Positions 21,924 through 30,674 are shown, counted from the first letter of the stretch. The stretch is DNA of 32,919 nt from an uncultured Opitutia bacterium (GCA_903869955.1 CAIQBC010000073.1:1-32919); one strand, 5' to 3'. The notes: generated from the sequence alone by a model not told the origin. Made by a program: numbers and translations.

Positions 21924-22709
21924 CTACTTGGTCACGCCCGCCGGGACGACGGCCGCGGGGTTGGCAGGGGAGCGGGGGGAGAGCACGCCCGTGAGCACCG
22001 CGCCGGGAATGGCGAGGTTGCCGAGGAAATAAAGCGCGCACGCAAGCGCGACGGCGGCGCGCAACGGGCGCGACCAGCGGGCGTTGCGCCACCCAAACGT
22101 CTGAAACAGGCTCTCTGCACCGTGGAGCAAGTGCAGCGAGAGCAGCCCGACCGCGATGATGTAGAACGCCGCGACGAGGCGGTTTTGAAAACCCAGCACC
22201 ACCATGCTATGCACGTCGAGCACCTCGGCCCCCGCCCGCACAACGGTGAAGCCGAGAATGCGATAGTCGCCCTGCATGGTGTAGGGCCGGAGATTTTCCT
22301 TGAACGTCTCCGACTGCGCCGCACCAAGCGTGAAGTGCGCGAGGTGATAACAAATAAACGCGAGCACGATGTAGCCCGTCCAGCGCATGGCGCGCGAAGC
22401 GAGGGTGGCCTGGATGGTGTGCCTGAAGCCATGGTCGCGGCCGCGCGCCTGATTGTTTTCCAGCGTCAGCACGGTCGCCGCCCAGACGTGGATGGCCACG
22501 CACGCGAGCAGCCCGAGACGCACGGCCCAGAGCGCCGGGCCGAGCGACTGGAGAAAATGGGCGTAGCCGTTGAGCTTGTCCGGGTGCTCAAAGACCTGCA
22601 GGTTGCCGGCGAGGTGGCCGACGACGAAGCCGATCAAAACCAAACCGGTCGCCGCCATCAGGAATTTTCGACCGATGGACGAGGTGAAAAGAGAAACGAC
22701 GGGTTTCAT
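21924..22709 (-). CDS. sdhC: Succinate dehydrogenase cytochrome b subunit (single-polypeptide, type B)
   Basis: [40 protein letters not shown]…GYAHFLQSL; five TM; upstream of sdhA. Confidence 0.93.
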   Translation of the reverse strand: MKPVVSLFTSSIGRKFLMAATGLVLIGFVVGHLAGNLQVFEHPDKLNGYAHFLQSLGPALWAVRLGLLACVAIHVWAATVLTLENNQARGRDHGFRHTIQATLASRAMRWTGYIVLAFICYHLAHFTLGAAQSETFKENLRPYTMQGDYRILGFTVVRAGAEVLDVHSMVVLGFQNRLVAAFYIIAVGLLSLHLLHGAESLFQTFGWRNARWSRPLRAAVALACALYFLGNLAIPGAVLTGVLSPRSPANPAAVVPAGVTK

Positions 22710-22874
22710 CGCGGACGGGGGGAGGAAATGGCCGCCAACTGAAACAGCAGCAGGGGCCGCGCGCAACAGACCAGAGCGCGGGTGCAAAGTAAAGACAGGC
22801 GGGCGCAACGCGGCGCAGCCGGCGGGCTTATTAGCGAGCCTAACCCGGCGGAGAAGTCCGGCACGGCGCGCGGC

Positions 22875-24587
22875 TCAGGGGCGGGTGGCCGGCGGTGGCG
22901 CCGCCGCCGGCCCGCGACCGGCATTGGGGCCGGTCCCCGCGCGGGCCCGATCGAGCAGGGCGCGTTCCTTGGGCAGCAGCTTCACCGCGGCGGCCAGGTC
23001 CAGCCAGCGGGCGGCCTCGCCCGGCGGACCGGCGACCGCGAGCACGTAGCCATAGGCGAGTGCGGCGCGCGGCGAAGTGGCCAAGGCGGCCTCGTGCGGC
23101 TTCAACGCGGCGAGCGCGCCAGCGGGGTTGCCGGCACCGAGGAGCAGGAGCGCACCGGCGGCGAGGGACTCGGGCGGGGCGGCGGGTTGCGCCAGCGCGG
23201 CGAGCGCAGCGGCTTGCAGCTCCGCGTCAACCTTGCCGCCGAGCACCACGCCGAGCCATTGCGCATGGGCCTGTGCCGCCGGCTCGGCGGGGCGCGCGCG
23301 CGCCCAGGACTGCGCGACTTCCCACGCCTCGGCACTGTCGCCCTCCGCCTCGGCCCCGGCGGCGAGCGCGCGCCAGGCGGAGGCCTCGGCGGGAAAATTT
23401 CGGGCGACGCGCCAGAGCGCGGCCTTCGTGGCGTCGGACCAGGTCCACGCCTCGGCCAGCCGGACGAGGACGTGCAACGCGGACAACTGCGCCGTGGCGA
23501 GGTCCAGCGCATCGTCCCAGGTGGCGCGGGCATGAACCGAGCCGGGGCCCTCGTGCTGCGCGCGCGCGGCAAAGGCGAGTGTGACGACATCCGCAGTGAC
23601 ATGGCCCCATGCGCTGTCCTGCACGAGCGGTTGCAGCCGCCGCCAATCATGCGCGCGGGCGGCGAGATCGGCGTGCGCGGTCATCACGGCGGGCGCGGTG
23701 CGCACGGCGGGGTCGAGGCCGTCGAGCCAGGCGAGCACCTCACGCGCCAGCCCGAGCTCACCGAGCCAGGCGACCAGCACGGCCGCATCACCCGCCACGG
23801 GTGCGGGCTGCGCCTGGGCATGGCGCGCAAGCGCCAGACGGCCGACGTGGCTGTCGGCCAGCTCTGGCGCGACCTCGTGCGCGAGGCGGTCCCACTCGGG
23901 CTCCGCCGACGGGGCACGGCGGCCGGCCCGCATCAGCTCCACCGTGGCGCGAATCGTCAGCGGGCCGCTGCGCGCCAGCTCGACGAGCACGGCCCGGCCG
24001 GCGGCGGCGACGGGGGCGGCGGCCGAGGTGAACTGCAAGGCGGCCAGGTTGAAACGCGCGCGAACGTCGCCCGGATCGAGCTGCGCGACGCGCGCCAGCG
24101 CATGCTCCAGGCCCGCGCGGTCGTCGGTCAGCAGGGCGAGGCCGGCGGCCAGCCGTTGGTACTCGATCAGCTCGCGTCCCGGCGCGGACACGCCGGCGAG
24201 CGCCTCGCGCGCGGCCGCCTGCTCGCCCAGCCGCAGGGCGCAGCCCGCCAGCCCAAAGCGGGCCTCGTCGCGCTCCGGCTCGAGCACCACGGCCTCGCGC
24301 CAGCGCGCCAGCGCGAGGGTCGGGTCGGCGCGCTCGTAAAATTCGGCGAGCTGGCGGCGCGCGTCGAGGTCGCGGGGGTTGACCTGCACGGCCTGCTCAA
24401 GCAACAGCCGCGTGCGCTGGAAATCGTGTTCCAGAAACGCCGCCTCGGCCTGTTGTTCGTTGTGGTGCTTGCTCCAAGCCTCCCACCGCACCACCCCGGC
24501 ATAAGCCGCGACCAACAGCCCCAGCACCGCAGCCCCGCCGAACAACCACCGGCGGCGGCGCTGGCTCGGCTCCGGCGCGCGGGCCAT
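22875..24587 (-). CDS. TPR-repeat protein with N-terminal TM anchor
   Basis: MARAPEPSQRRRRWLFGGAAVLGLLVAAYAGVVRWEAW then Ala-rich helical repeats (AAFLEHDFQRTRLLLEQAVQVNPRDLDARRQLAEFYERA…). Confidence 0.8.
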   Translation of the reverse strand: MARAPEPSQRRRRWLFGGAAVLGLLVAAYAGVVRWEAWSKHHNEQQAEAAFLEHDFQRTRLLLEQAVQVNPRDLDARRQLAEFYERADPTLALARWREAVVLEPERDEARFGLAGCALRLGEQAAAREALAGVSAPGRELIEYQRLAAGLALLTDDRAGLEHALARVAQLDPGDVRARFNLAALQFTSAAAPVAAAGRAVLVELARSGPLTIRATVELMRAGRRAPSAEPEWDRLAHEVAPELADSHVGRLALARHAQAQPAPVAGDAAVLVAWLGELGLAREVLAWLDGLDPAVRTAPAVMTAHADLAARAHDWRRLQPLVQDSAWGHVTADVVTLAFAARAQHEGPGSVHARATWDDALDLATAQLSALHVLVRLAEAWTWSDATKAALWRVARNFPAEASAWRALAAGAEAEGDSAEAWEVAQSWARARPAEPAAQAHAQWLGVVLGGKVDAELQAAALAALAQPAAPPESLAAGALLLLGAGNPAGALAALKPHEAALATSPRAALAYGYVLAVAGPPGEAARWLDLAAAVKLLPKERALLDRARAGTGPNAGRGPAAAPPPATRP

Positions 24588-24666
24588 GCTGGGAAAGCGC
24601 GACCAAGGAAATTGGGATAGGCCCATGGGGAGGATGAAAATATTATTGACTGAAGCCAAACTTATC

Positions 24667-24684
24667 CTAGGGTTATCACCCTAG
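24667..24684. promoter_or_regulatory. Palindromic motif CTAGGGT-TATC-ACCCTAG upstream of PEP-CTERM gene 1
   Basis: Perfect 7-bp arms, 4-bp spacer; same core TAGGGTN4ACCCTA as at 27316-27331; abuts ATG 24685. Confidence 0.7.
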
Positions 24685-25914
24685 ATGAAGCGAGCTTCAA
24701 AAGTCAAAGCAGATTTACGTCTAGCCCTCGGGCTAGCCGCCGGACTGCTCTGCTTTTCTCCGGGACGGGCGCAGACCGCGATCACGGCCGTCACCACCAC
24801 GACCGCCACCGAGTCCCACACCACTGACGCCAACATTTTGACCGGCAGCCTTTCGTCCGGCACCGCCGCTGCCAGCGCCACGTTTGCGGCTACCAGCAAC
24901 GACCTGCAGGTTTCCACTTTCACCGCCGGCACCGGCACCCAAAGCGCCCAATACCTCTATTCGGCGACCAGCAGCGCCAACGCCACGGCCTCCATTGTGC
25001 GTCGCAACACCACCGGCATCACCGGCGGCGGCGCCCTTGCGAATGAAAATGGCTTCTCCACCTGGTATGCAAACACCTCGACCTTCAGCCTGAAGTCCGG
25101 CTACGACACCAGCGCCAACGATGTGCTGCTCGGCAACAACCTTTACCGCGGCTCCGACAATCTTTTTGTCAACAACAACGGCCAGACCACGACCCCGAAC
25201 CAGAGCAACATCGAACGGATTGACTTTCTTTTCGGCTCCCTGAGCACCCTCGGGGGCAATACCATCAGCGCCGGCATCACGGCCAACGCCGCCCTCGCGC
25301 TGGCCGTGTTTGACCGCGGGGTCGTCAATGCCCACGACCCCTTCCATATCGCCCTCATCACCGGCTACGACGGCAGCGGCAACCCCATTTATACCAGCGC
25401 CAACATCCCAGCGCTCACGGCGCTCGCGACCACCTCCGCCAGCTATGGCACGGTCAATCCGGTCAGCACTTTCAGCTACACCCTGTTCCGCGACGACAAC
25501 AACGAGGGCAACAACCTCGCCACGTGGGATGCCAACACCGAGACCTCCTCCCAAGGCATCGGCGGCGTCGTGTTCACGCTGGCGGATTTTGGCATCACCG
25601 GCGCCGAGATCAACGCCGGCCTGACCATCTATGGCTACTCCGTCATGGGTGCCGACGTGACCACCACCCTCTCCAACCTCGGCGGGACGAACTACACCAA
25701 CCCCACCTTTTATCCGACGGCCTCCACCGACGCGAGCGGCAGCAACGTGGGCGGCATTGATTTGGTCGCCGTCAACGGCATCGGTTTTACCAAAAACCCC
25801 GCCCCCGAGCCCGCCACCTACGGCGCCTGGCTGATGGGCGGTGGCTTGGGGCTGACGGGCTGGCGAAACTGGCGCCGCCGCCGCTCCGTGGCGGTCACTT
25901 CGCCAGCGGCTTGA
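24685..25914 (+). CDS. PEP-CTERM sorting domain protein (paralog 1)
   Basis: Signal peptide MKRASKVKADLRLALGLAAGLLCFSPGRAQ; C-terminal PEPATYGAWLMGGGLGLTGWRNWRRRR. Confidence 0.9.
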   Translation: MKRASKVKADLRLALGLAAGLLCFSPGRAQTAITAVTTTTATESHTTDANILTGSLSSGTAAASATFAATSNDLQVSTFTAGTGTQSAQYLYSATSSANATASIVRRNTTGITGGGALANENGFSTWYANTSTFSLKSGYDTSANDVLLGNNLYRGSDNLFVNNNGQTTTPNQSNIERIDFLFGSLSTLGGNTISAGITANAALALAVFDRGVVNAHDPFHIALITGYDGSGNPIYTSANIPALTALATTSASYGTVNPVSTFSYTLFRDDNNEGNNLATWDANTETSSQGIGGVVFTLADFGITGAEINAGLTIYGYSVMGADVTTTLSNLGGTNYTNPTFYPTASTDASGSNVGGIDLVAVNGIGFTKNPAPEPATYGAWLMGGGLGLTGWRNWRRRRSVAVTSPAA

Positions 25915-27181
25915 GCAGGGCAAATTTCCCGCTCGCAGCCGGCGCGACGGTCTTGCGGCGGAAGGCCGCCACGCGTGCGGACCCGCCGAGCAGCCGGGCC
26001 AGTGTGGCCTCGATCCCGGCCTGCGCCGCCGTCTCGTCGGCGACATAGTGGAAATCCCACCGGGTCTCACCGGTCTGCACGAGCGACCAGTGCCAGCAGG
26101 CGAAATTTTCCGGCAGCGCAGCGTCCACCTCCGTCGGCGAGACGAGCGTGCCGTCGGGGCGAAAAAACAGGCCGCTCTCGCGGCCGAGCAGCCGGAAGCC
26201 ATTCGGAAATTTTTGCACGATGTCGCCTGTGCGGTAGCGCAGCAAAGGCATCGCTGCGCGGTCGCGTGTGGTGAGGTGGATTTGGAAAACGTTGTCCGGT
26301 CGCGCCGCAGCCCCAAGGCCGGTCGCAGGGTGCCAGGGCACGAGCTCGACAAAGGCGTTGCCATCAATCACCCGCGAGTCGTCCGCAAACGCGTCGCCGA
26401 CGAAAATGTAACCCGCCTCGGTCGAGCCGTAGAGATCCACCTGCATCGCACCCGGGAACGCCTCCGCGATGCGCCGCCCGTGCTGCGCGCTGGCCTTGCC
26501 ATAGGTCAGGATCACGGCGCGGACGCTGGGCACGGCGACGTGGCGCTGGCGGAGGGCGCGCGCGAGCAGCGAGAGATAGACCGGCTCGCCCTCCAGCACC
26601 TCCGGCTGCACGGCCTGCAACTCGACCACGATGCGATCCCACTCGGCCTCGGGAAATGCAAAAGGGTCGCTGGAGAGATTGAGATAGACCGTGCCGTCGA
26701 ACCAGCGGTGCGGAAAGGGATGATCCTCGTAGGGACAAAGGTTGCTTGAGCACCCGACCGGCGCGAGCACGCACTTGCGGTGGGCGCGGTCGGCGTAGGG
26801 GGCAAGCACGGGGTGGGCGCGGTAGGCACGGCGGGTCTGGGCGTTCCACCATCCGTCCTCCATGATGACGGTCATCGGCCCGCCCGTGGTGCCGGAGGTG
26901 TGCTCGTATTCAAACCGCTTCGCGGCAAACCCGCGCTCAATCTCGGCGTAGTCCGCAAAGAATGCCTGATGGCCGCGCGCGATGATCTCGGGCTTGGTCA
27001 GCGCGGGAATCTCACGGTAACACGACCAACGCAGAGGATCGGCGTGGAGCGGAAAGCGTTGGGCGTAAAGCGGACTACGCGCATAGATGGCACGGACTTC
27101 CGACTCCAGCGATCCCGGTAAAAAATCGGCCACGGCAGGGCCGAGGGCTTCGGGGGCGTTGGCAAAAATCGGCGCGGACAT
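25895..27181 (-). CDS. Adenylate-forming enzyme, F390 synthetase / phenylacetate-CoA ligase-like
   Basis: P-loop YEHTSGTTGGPMTV, YGSTEAGYIF, LLRYRTGDIV; about 430 aa as in PaaK/F390-synthetase-related proteins. Confidence 0.82.
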   Translation of the reverse strand: MSAPIFANAPEALGPAVADFLPGSLESEVRAIYARSPLYAQRFPLHADPLRWSCYREIPALTKPEIIARGHQAFFADYAEIERGFAAKRFEYEHTSGTTGGPMTVIMEDGWWNAQTRRAYRAHPVLAPYADRAHRKCVLAPVGCSSNLCPYEDHPFPHRWFDGTVYLNLSSDPFAFPEAEWDRIVVELQAVQPEVLEGEPVYLSLLARALRQRHVAVPSVRAVILTYGKASAQHGRRIAEAFPGAMQVDLYGSTEAGYIFVGDAFADDSRVIDGNAFVELVPWHPATGLGAAARPDNVFQIHLTTRDRAAMPLLRYRTGDIVQKFPNGFRLLGRESGLFFRPDGTLVSPTEVDAALPENFACWHWSLVQTGETRWDFHYVADETAAQAGIEATLARLLGGSARVAAFRRKTVAPAASGKFALLKPLAK

Positions 27182-27315
27182 GCGATGTAAGCACGGAGCG
27201 AAACGCAGCCGCAGGCGATGTCAAACGGCACCGAAAGGCGTCCTCTTATATCGATCCCCCGACGGCGGGGAAACGGGTGCAATCAACAATTTATTCATAA
27301 GCTACTTATGAAACA

Positions 27316-27331
27316 TAGGGTAAACACCCTA
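27316..27331. promoter_or_regulatory. Palindromic motif TAGGGT-AAAC-ACCCTA upstream of PEP-CTERM gene 2
   Basis: Perfect 6-bp arms, 4-bp spacer; followed 7 bp later by TTGACC (27339-27344)-N16-GATAGT (27361-27366), a possible promoter. Confidence 0.7.
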
Positions 27332-27391
27332 ATTTCTGTTGACCCGCCTCGAAAAAAGCCGATAGTGAGGGGAGAAACCGCGCTGCCTCCC

Positions 27392-28516
27392 ATGAACCTC
27401 GCCCACCCACTTGCTCTGCTGAAAACTGCCTTGCGGCAGGTTTTTGCGCTGGCATTGCTGGCCATGGCTCTCAGCCCTGAGGTGCACGGCCAGATGGCGA
27501 TCACCTCTTGGACTACAACCACCGTCTCAGACAGTGCGAACCAAACCGTCAACGGCATCACCTATGAGAACCAGTATACGACGGTGAACACCTTCACGAC
27601 GGCGAACGGCAGCACTTATTACGCGTTGTCTTCAGCCGTTCAGGCCGACCAGGCCTATGTGCGTCGGAACACCACTGCGGAGCCAAATGGGATCGGCTGG
27701 ATGTCCGTCCGCAACGGGGCCGACGACAGCGTGGCCGGCACCTACTATCCGACCGAGCGAGCCATGCTGCTCTCGGGCAACCTCTACAACTCGACTTTCG
27801 ACACCTTTACCAACAACACCGGCACGCTGTCGGGTCAGCAGACCAATGTCGAGCGCATCGACTTCGTGTGGTCGGCGGGCTACAAGGTTCTCTCGGGCGA
27901 TGTGCTTTCGGTCTTCAACATTGATCCCGCCACCTCGCAGGACTCCTTCCGCATTGCCGTGTTCACCGGCTGGGACTCCGTTCATAACAAGCCCACCAGC
28001 TACGCCACCACCGGGGTCGTCATCGGCCAAGGCGCCTATGGTGGTCTGCTGCCGCTGAGTTACCCGGCCGGCACTTCCACCACGAGCACCTGGAACGCCG
28101 ATACCTTCAGCAATGGCAACAGCCTGTCGGGCACCGGCTCGTTTGTTTTCACCCAATCCCCCCAAGGTATCGGCGGGGCCGCCATCAACCTCACCGACCT
28201 CGGGATCGCCAACGGCCAGACGATCTACGGCTACTCCATCATGGGGCCCGACGTGAACCCGGCCACCGCGTCGGACTTGGTGGACTGGACGAACAGCACG
28301 GTGTATCCCACCGACACGAGCCAAGTGGACGGCACCGCTGATTTCTCCTCGTTCGGCGGCCGCTTCATCCGCCCGGTGCCCGAGCCTGCGGCCTACGGCG
28401 CGCTCCTGCTGGGCGCGGGCCTCGGTCTCCTCGGGCTGCGGCGGCTCAACCGCCGGGCGGACGCCGCAAACGGCGCCGCTCCGCCCACACCGGCTCGAAG
28501 AGAAACAGCGCGTTGA
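27392..28516 (+). CDS. PEP-CTERM sorting domain protein (paralog 2)
   Basis: Signal peptide MNLAHPLALLKTALRQVFALALLAMALSPEVHGQ; C-terminal PEPAAYGALLLGAGLGLLGLRRLNRR; shares VRRNTT, LL.GNLY, N.ERIDF, D.F.IA..TG.D, QGIGG, IYGYS.MG.DV with paralog 1. ORF could extend to 27308 or 27218. Confidence 0.9.
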   Translation: MNLAHPLALLKTALRQVFALALLAMALSPEVHGQMAITSWTTTTVSDSANQTVNGITYENQYTTVNTFTTANGSTYYALSSAVQADQAYVRRNTTAEPNGIGWMSVRNGADDSVAGTYYPTERAMLLSGNLYNSTFDTFTNNTGTLSGQQTNVERIDFVWSAGYKVLSGDVLSVFNIDPATSQDSFRIAVFTGWDSVHNKPTSYATTGVVIGQGAYGGLLPLSYPAGTSTTSTWNADTFSNGNSLSGTGSFVFTQSPQGIGGAAINLTDLGIANGQTIYGYSIMGPDVNPATASDLVDWTNSTVYPTDTSQVDGTADFSSFGGRFIRPVPEPAAYGALLLGAGLGLLGLRRLNRRADAANGAAPPTPARRETAR

Positions 28517-29039
28517 GCACCAACGCGTGCGTGATGCGCCCGCTGCGCGCCGCCGCCAGCACCTCGTCCACCGGCACGGTCGTCACCTCGATCTCCTCGT
28601 CTGCGTCCCACTCCTGGGCCGCCGTGCTCGCCGCGTCCTCGACAAGCACGAGATGGCAGCGGTTTGACTGGATTGCAGGATTGGGATGAACCGTGCCGAG
28701 CAGGCGCGCGTGCGCGCCGGTGAAGCCCGTCTCCTCGCGCAGCTCTCGCACGGCGGCGGCCACGGGATCTTCGCCGGGATCCATCACGCCGCCGGGAATC
28801 TCCAGCGAAAAATCGCCGAGGCCGAAGCGAAACTGCCGCACGAGCACGAGCTCGCCCGCTGGCGTGACGGCCAGGACGTTGCACCAGCTTGGCGCGTCCA
28901 TCACCACAAACTCTTTCTCCGTGCCGCGGGCCGGATGGCGGTAGCGCGCCGCCCGCAGCTCAAGGACGCGCGTGCTCGCGAGCGAACGCTCGCCAAGTTT
29001 TTCCCAGCGCGCAGGCGGGCCGTGGTGCGGGGTGCACAT
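28446..29039 (-). CDS. NUDIX hydrolase (ADP-ribose pyrophosphatase-like)
   Basis: Nudix box GGVMDPGEDPVAAAVRELREETGF; start ATG 29039 (MCTPHHGPPARWEKLGERS). Confidence 0.9.
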   Translation of the reverse strand: MCTPHHGPPARWEKLGERSLASTRVLELRAARYRHPARGTEKEFVVMDAPSWCNVLAVTPAGELVLVRQFRFGLGDFSLEIPGGVMDPGEDPVAAAVRELREETGFTGAHARLLGTVHPNPAIQSNRCHLVLVEDAASTAAQEWDADEEIEVTTVPVDEVLAAARSGRITHALVLNALFLFEPVWAERRRLRRPPGG

Positions 29040-29046
29040 GTGGGCG

Positions 29047-29084
29047 AAAATAAAACGCCTCCCGACCATGGCGGCGGGGAGGCG
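29047..29084 (-). terminator. Intrinsic terminator of the LysM gene
   Basis: CGCCTCCC (29056-29063)/GGGAGGCG (29077-29084); on the minus strand followed by TTTTATTTT. Confidence 0.7.
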
Positions 29085-29115
29085 GAGAATCAAAATCGAA
29101 CTGGCGGGCGAAAAG

Positions 29116-29631
29116 TTATTTCTTCGCGGGGAGCTTGAGCTTCTGGCCGATCTTGAGCTTGGTCCAGTCAACCGAGGGGTTGACCGCCATGAGGTCGGCC
29201 AGCTTCACCCCGTTGGCATCCGCGATCTTCTTGCCGCTGGTATCGCCCGCTTTGACGATGTATTCGTCCTTGCCGGCCACAACGTTCTCGCTCGGCTTGC
29301 TGTTGTTGACGACCGGCTTTTTGGCCGCTTCCTGCAGGGTCTTGATGTCTCCCGCCAGCGTGGTGATGTAGTCTTGGATGGCCTTGAAATTTCCGTTGTT
29401 GGTGGCCTGGTCGCGCTGCAGCGACTTCACGGCGGTGCCCGCCTCGGTGGCGGCGCGCGAGGCGGCGGTGGCGTTGTCGTTGGCCGTGGCAATTTCGGTG
29501 TTCAGATCCGTTTTGGCCGTGCTGATTTTGGCCAGCGCGACGGCAGAGAGGATGAGGGCGAGCACGCCCACAATCACACCCGCCATGGGCAGCATGCTGC
29601 CGTTGTTGTTTTCACGAGAAAGATTATCCAT
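29116..29631 (-). CDS. LysM domain protein with N-terminal TM and coiled coil
   Basis: TM MLPMAGVIVGVLALILSAVALA; LysM-like YIVKAGDTSGKKIADANGVKLADLMAVNPSVDWTKLKIGQKLKLP. Confidence 0.88.
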   Translation of the reverse strand: MDNLSRENNNGSMLPMAGVIVGVLALILSAVALAKISTAKTDLNTEIATANDNATAASRAATEAGTAVKSLQRDQATNNGNFKAIQDYITTLAGDIKTLQEAAKKPVVNNSKPSENVVAGKDEYIVKAGDTSGKKIADANGVKLADLMAVNPSVDWTKLKIGQKLKLPAKK

Positions 29632-29784
29632 GTAAGTTTAAGGTTAGGCCGGCGATGCTGAGAGGAAAAAGGCGCGATGCAAGCAGAGATTGACACGAGT
29701 TCTTCACAATCGCCCGGGCGTGCCGGGGCGACGGCAAGGAGGGATTGACAGCCGGTCGGCAGCCGTGAGGCTGCGGGCGGTCGG

Positions 29785-29861
29785 CGGGGTGTAGCTTAGC
29801 CTGGTAGAGCGCCTGGTTTGGGACCAGGAGGTCGCGAGTTCGAATCTCGCCGCCCCGACCA
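29785..29861 (+). tRNA. tRNA-Pro (anticodon UGG), CCA encoded
   Basis: Acceptor CGGGGTG/CGCCCCG, anticodon stem-loop CCTGG-TTTGGGA-CCAGG, T-loop GTTCGAATC, 3' ACCA; 77 nt. Confidence 0.95.
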
Positions 29862-29888
29862 TCTTCCCGCGCCGCAACGCGGACCAGC

Positions 29889-30674
29889 TCACTTGGCCGG
29901 CGCGGCGGGCGGCACGGGAAACACCAGCGTGGGGGCCGCGTCGGTCTTCGGCGGCGTGGCTGCCGGGGCGGACACGACCGGGGCCGCACTCGCGGCCGGG
30001 CGGGACTGCAACGACCGCAGGCGCTCCACCCAGGGTCCGTTCGGATTCGGGTCCATCGTCATGATTTGCCGCGTGAGGATCGTGACCTCGTCCGTCCGGC
30101 CGGCGTCGGCGGCCTGCACGGCGAGATCGTAGGCGGCCTCGGCGCGGACTGCCCGGGGCAGGCTGGCATCTGCGGCGATTTTTTTCAGCGCGTCGGCGGC
30201 CTCGGCCGTCTGGCCGGCGAGCAGGCTGGCCACGGCCGAGCCGAGCCTGGCGCGGGCGGCAAATGGCGCGCCGACGGGCTGCGCCGCGAGACGGACCACG
30301 GCCTGCTCATACGCGGTATGCGCGGCGGCATAGTTGCCCGCGTTGTAGGCGTCGTCGGCCAGCCGGAGCTGGGCCAGGCCGGCCTGCGGCTCGTCGGGAT
30401 GGGCGGCGAGGAAATTGGTCAGCGCGGCGGGGGTGGTCGCGGTGCCATAGGCAGCGGCGACCTCCTCGTCGTGCTGGGCGGCGAGGTATTTGCGGCCTTC
30501 GTTGACCAGCAGCACGAGCACGACCGCCGCGACGGCGGCGATCACGAGCCGGGAGTTTTTCTCCCAGAACAGGCGCAACTGGTCCTCCAAGCCGGGGGCA
30601 AGGTAGTTCTCATCCACGGTGACGAGGTTGCGGTCGTCGCCGGCGGCTTTCGGTTTGTTGGGGAGGGCGGGCAT
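29889..30674 (-). CDS. TPR/YfgM-like membrane-anchored tetratricopeptide protein
   Basis: MPALPNKPKAAGDD…LEDQLRLFWEKNSRLVIAAVAAVVLVLLVNEGRKYLAAQ, then TPR-like repeats. Confidence 0.8.
   Translation of the reverse strand: MPALPNKPKAAGDDRNLVTVDENYLAPGLEDQLRLFWEKNSRLVIAAVAAVVLVLLVNEGRKYLAAQHDEEVAAAYGTATTPAALTNFLAAHPDEPQAGLAQLRLADDAYNAGNYAAAHTAYEQAVVRLAAQPVGAPFAARARLGSAVASLLAGQTAEAADALKKIAADASLPRAVRAEAAYDLAVQAADAGRTDEVTILTRQIMTMDPNPNGPWVERLRSLQSRPAASAAPVVSAPAATPPKTDAAPTLVFPVPPAAPAK

Noticed and set aside
22782-24620. 612-aa plus-strand ORF opposite the TPR gene
   Set aside because: Antisense shadow ORF; the minus-strand frame has a credible TM anchor and TPR-like repeats.
24733-26367. 544-aa minus-strand ORF across PEP-CTERM gene 1 and the ligase
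   Set aside because: Overlaps two well-supported genes; His/Gly/Ala-rich composition, no domain.
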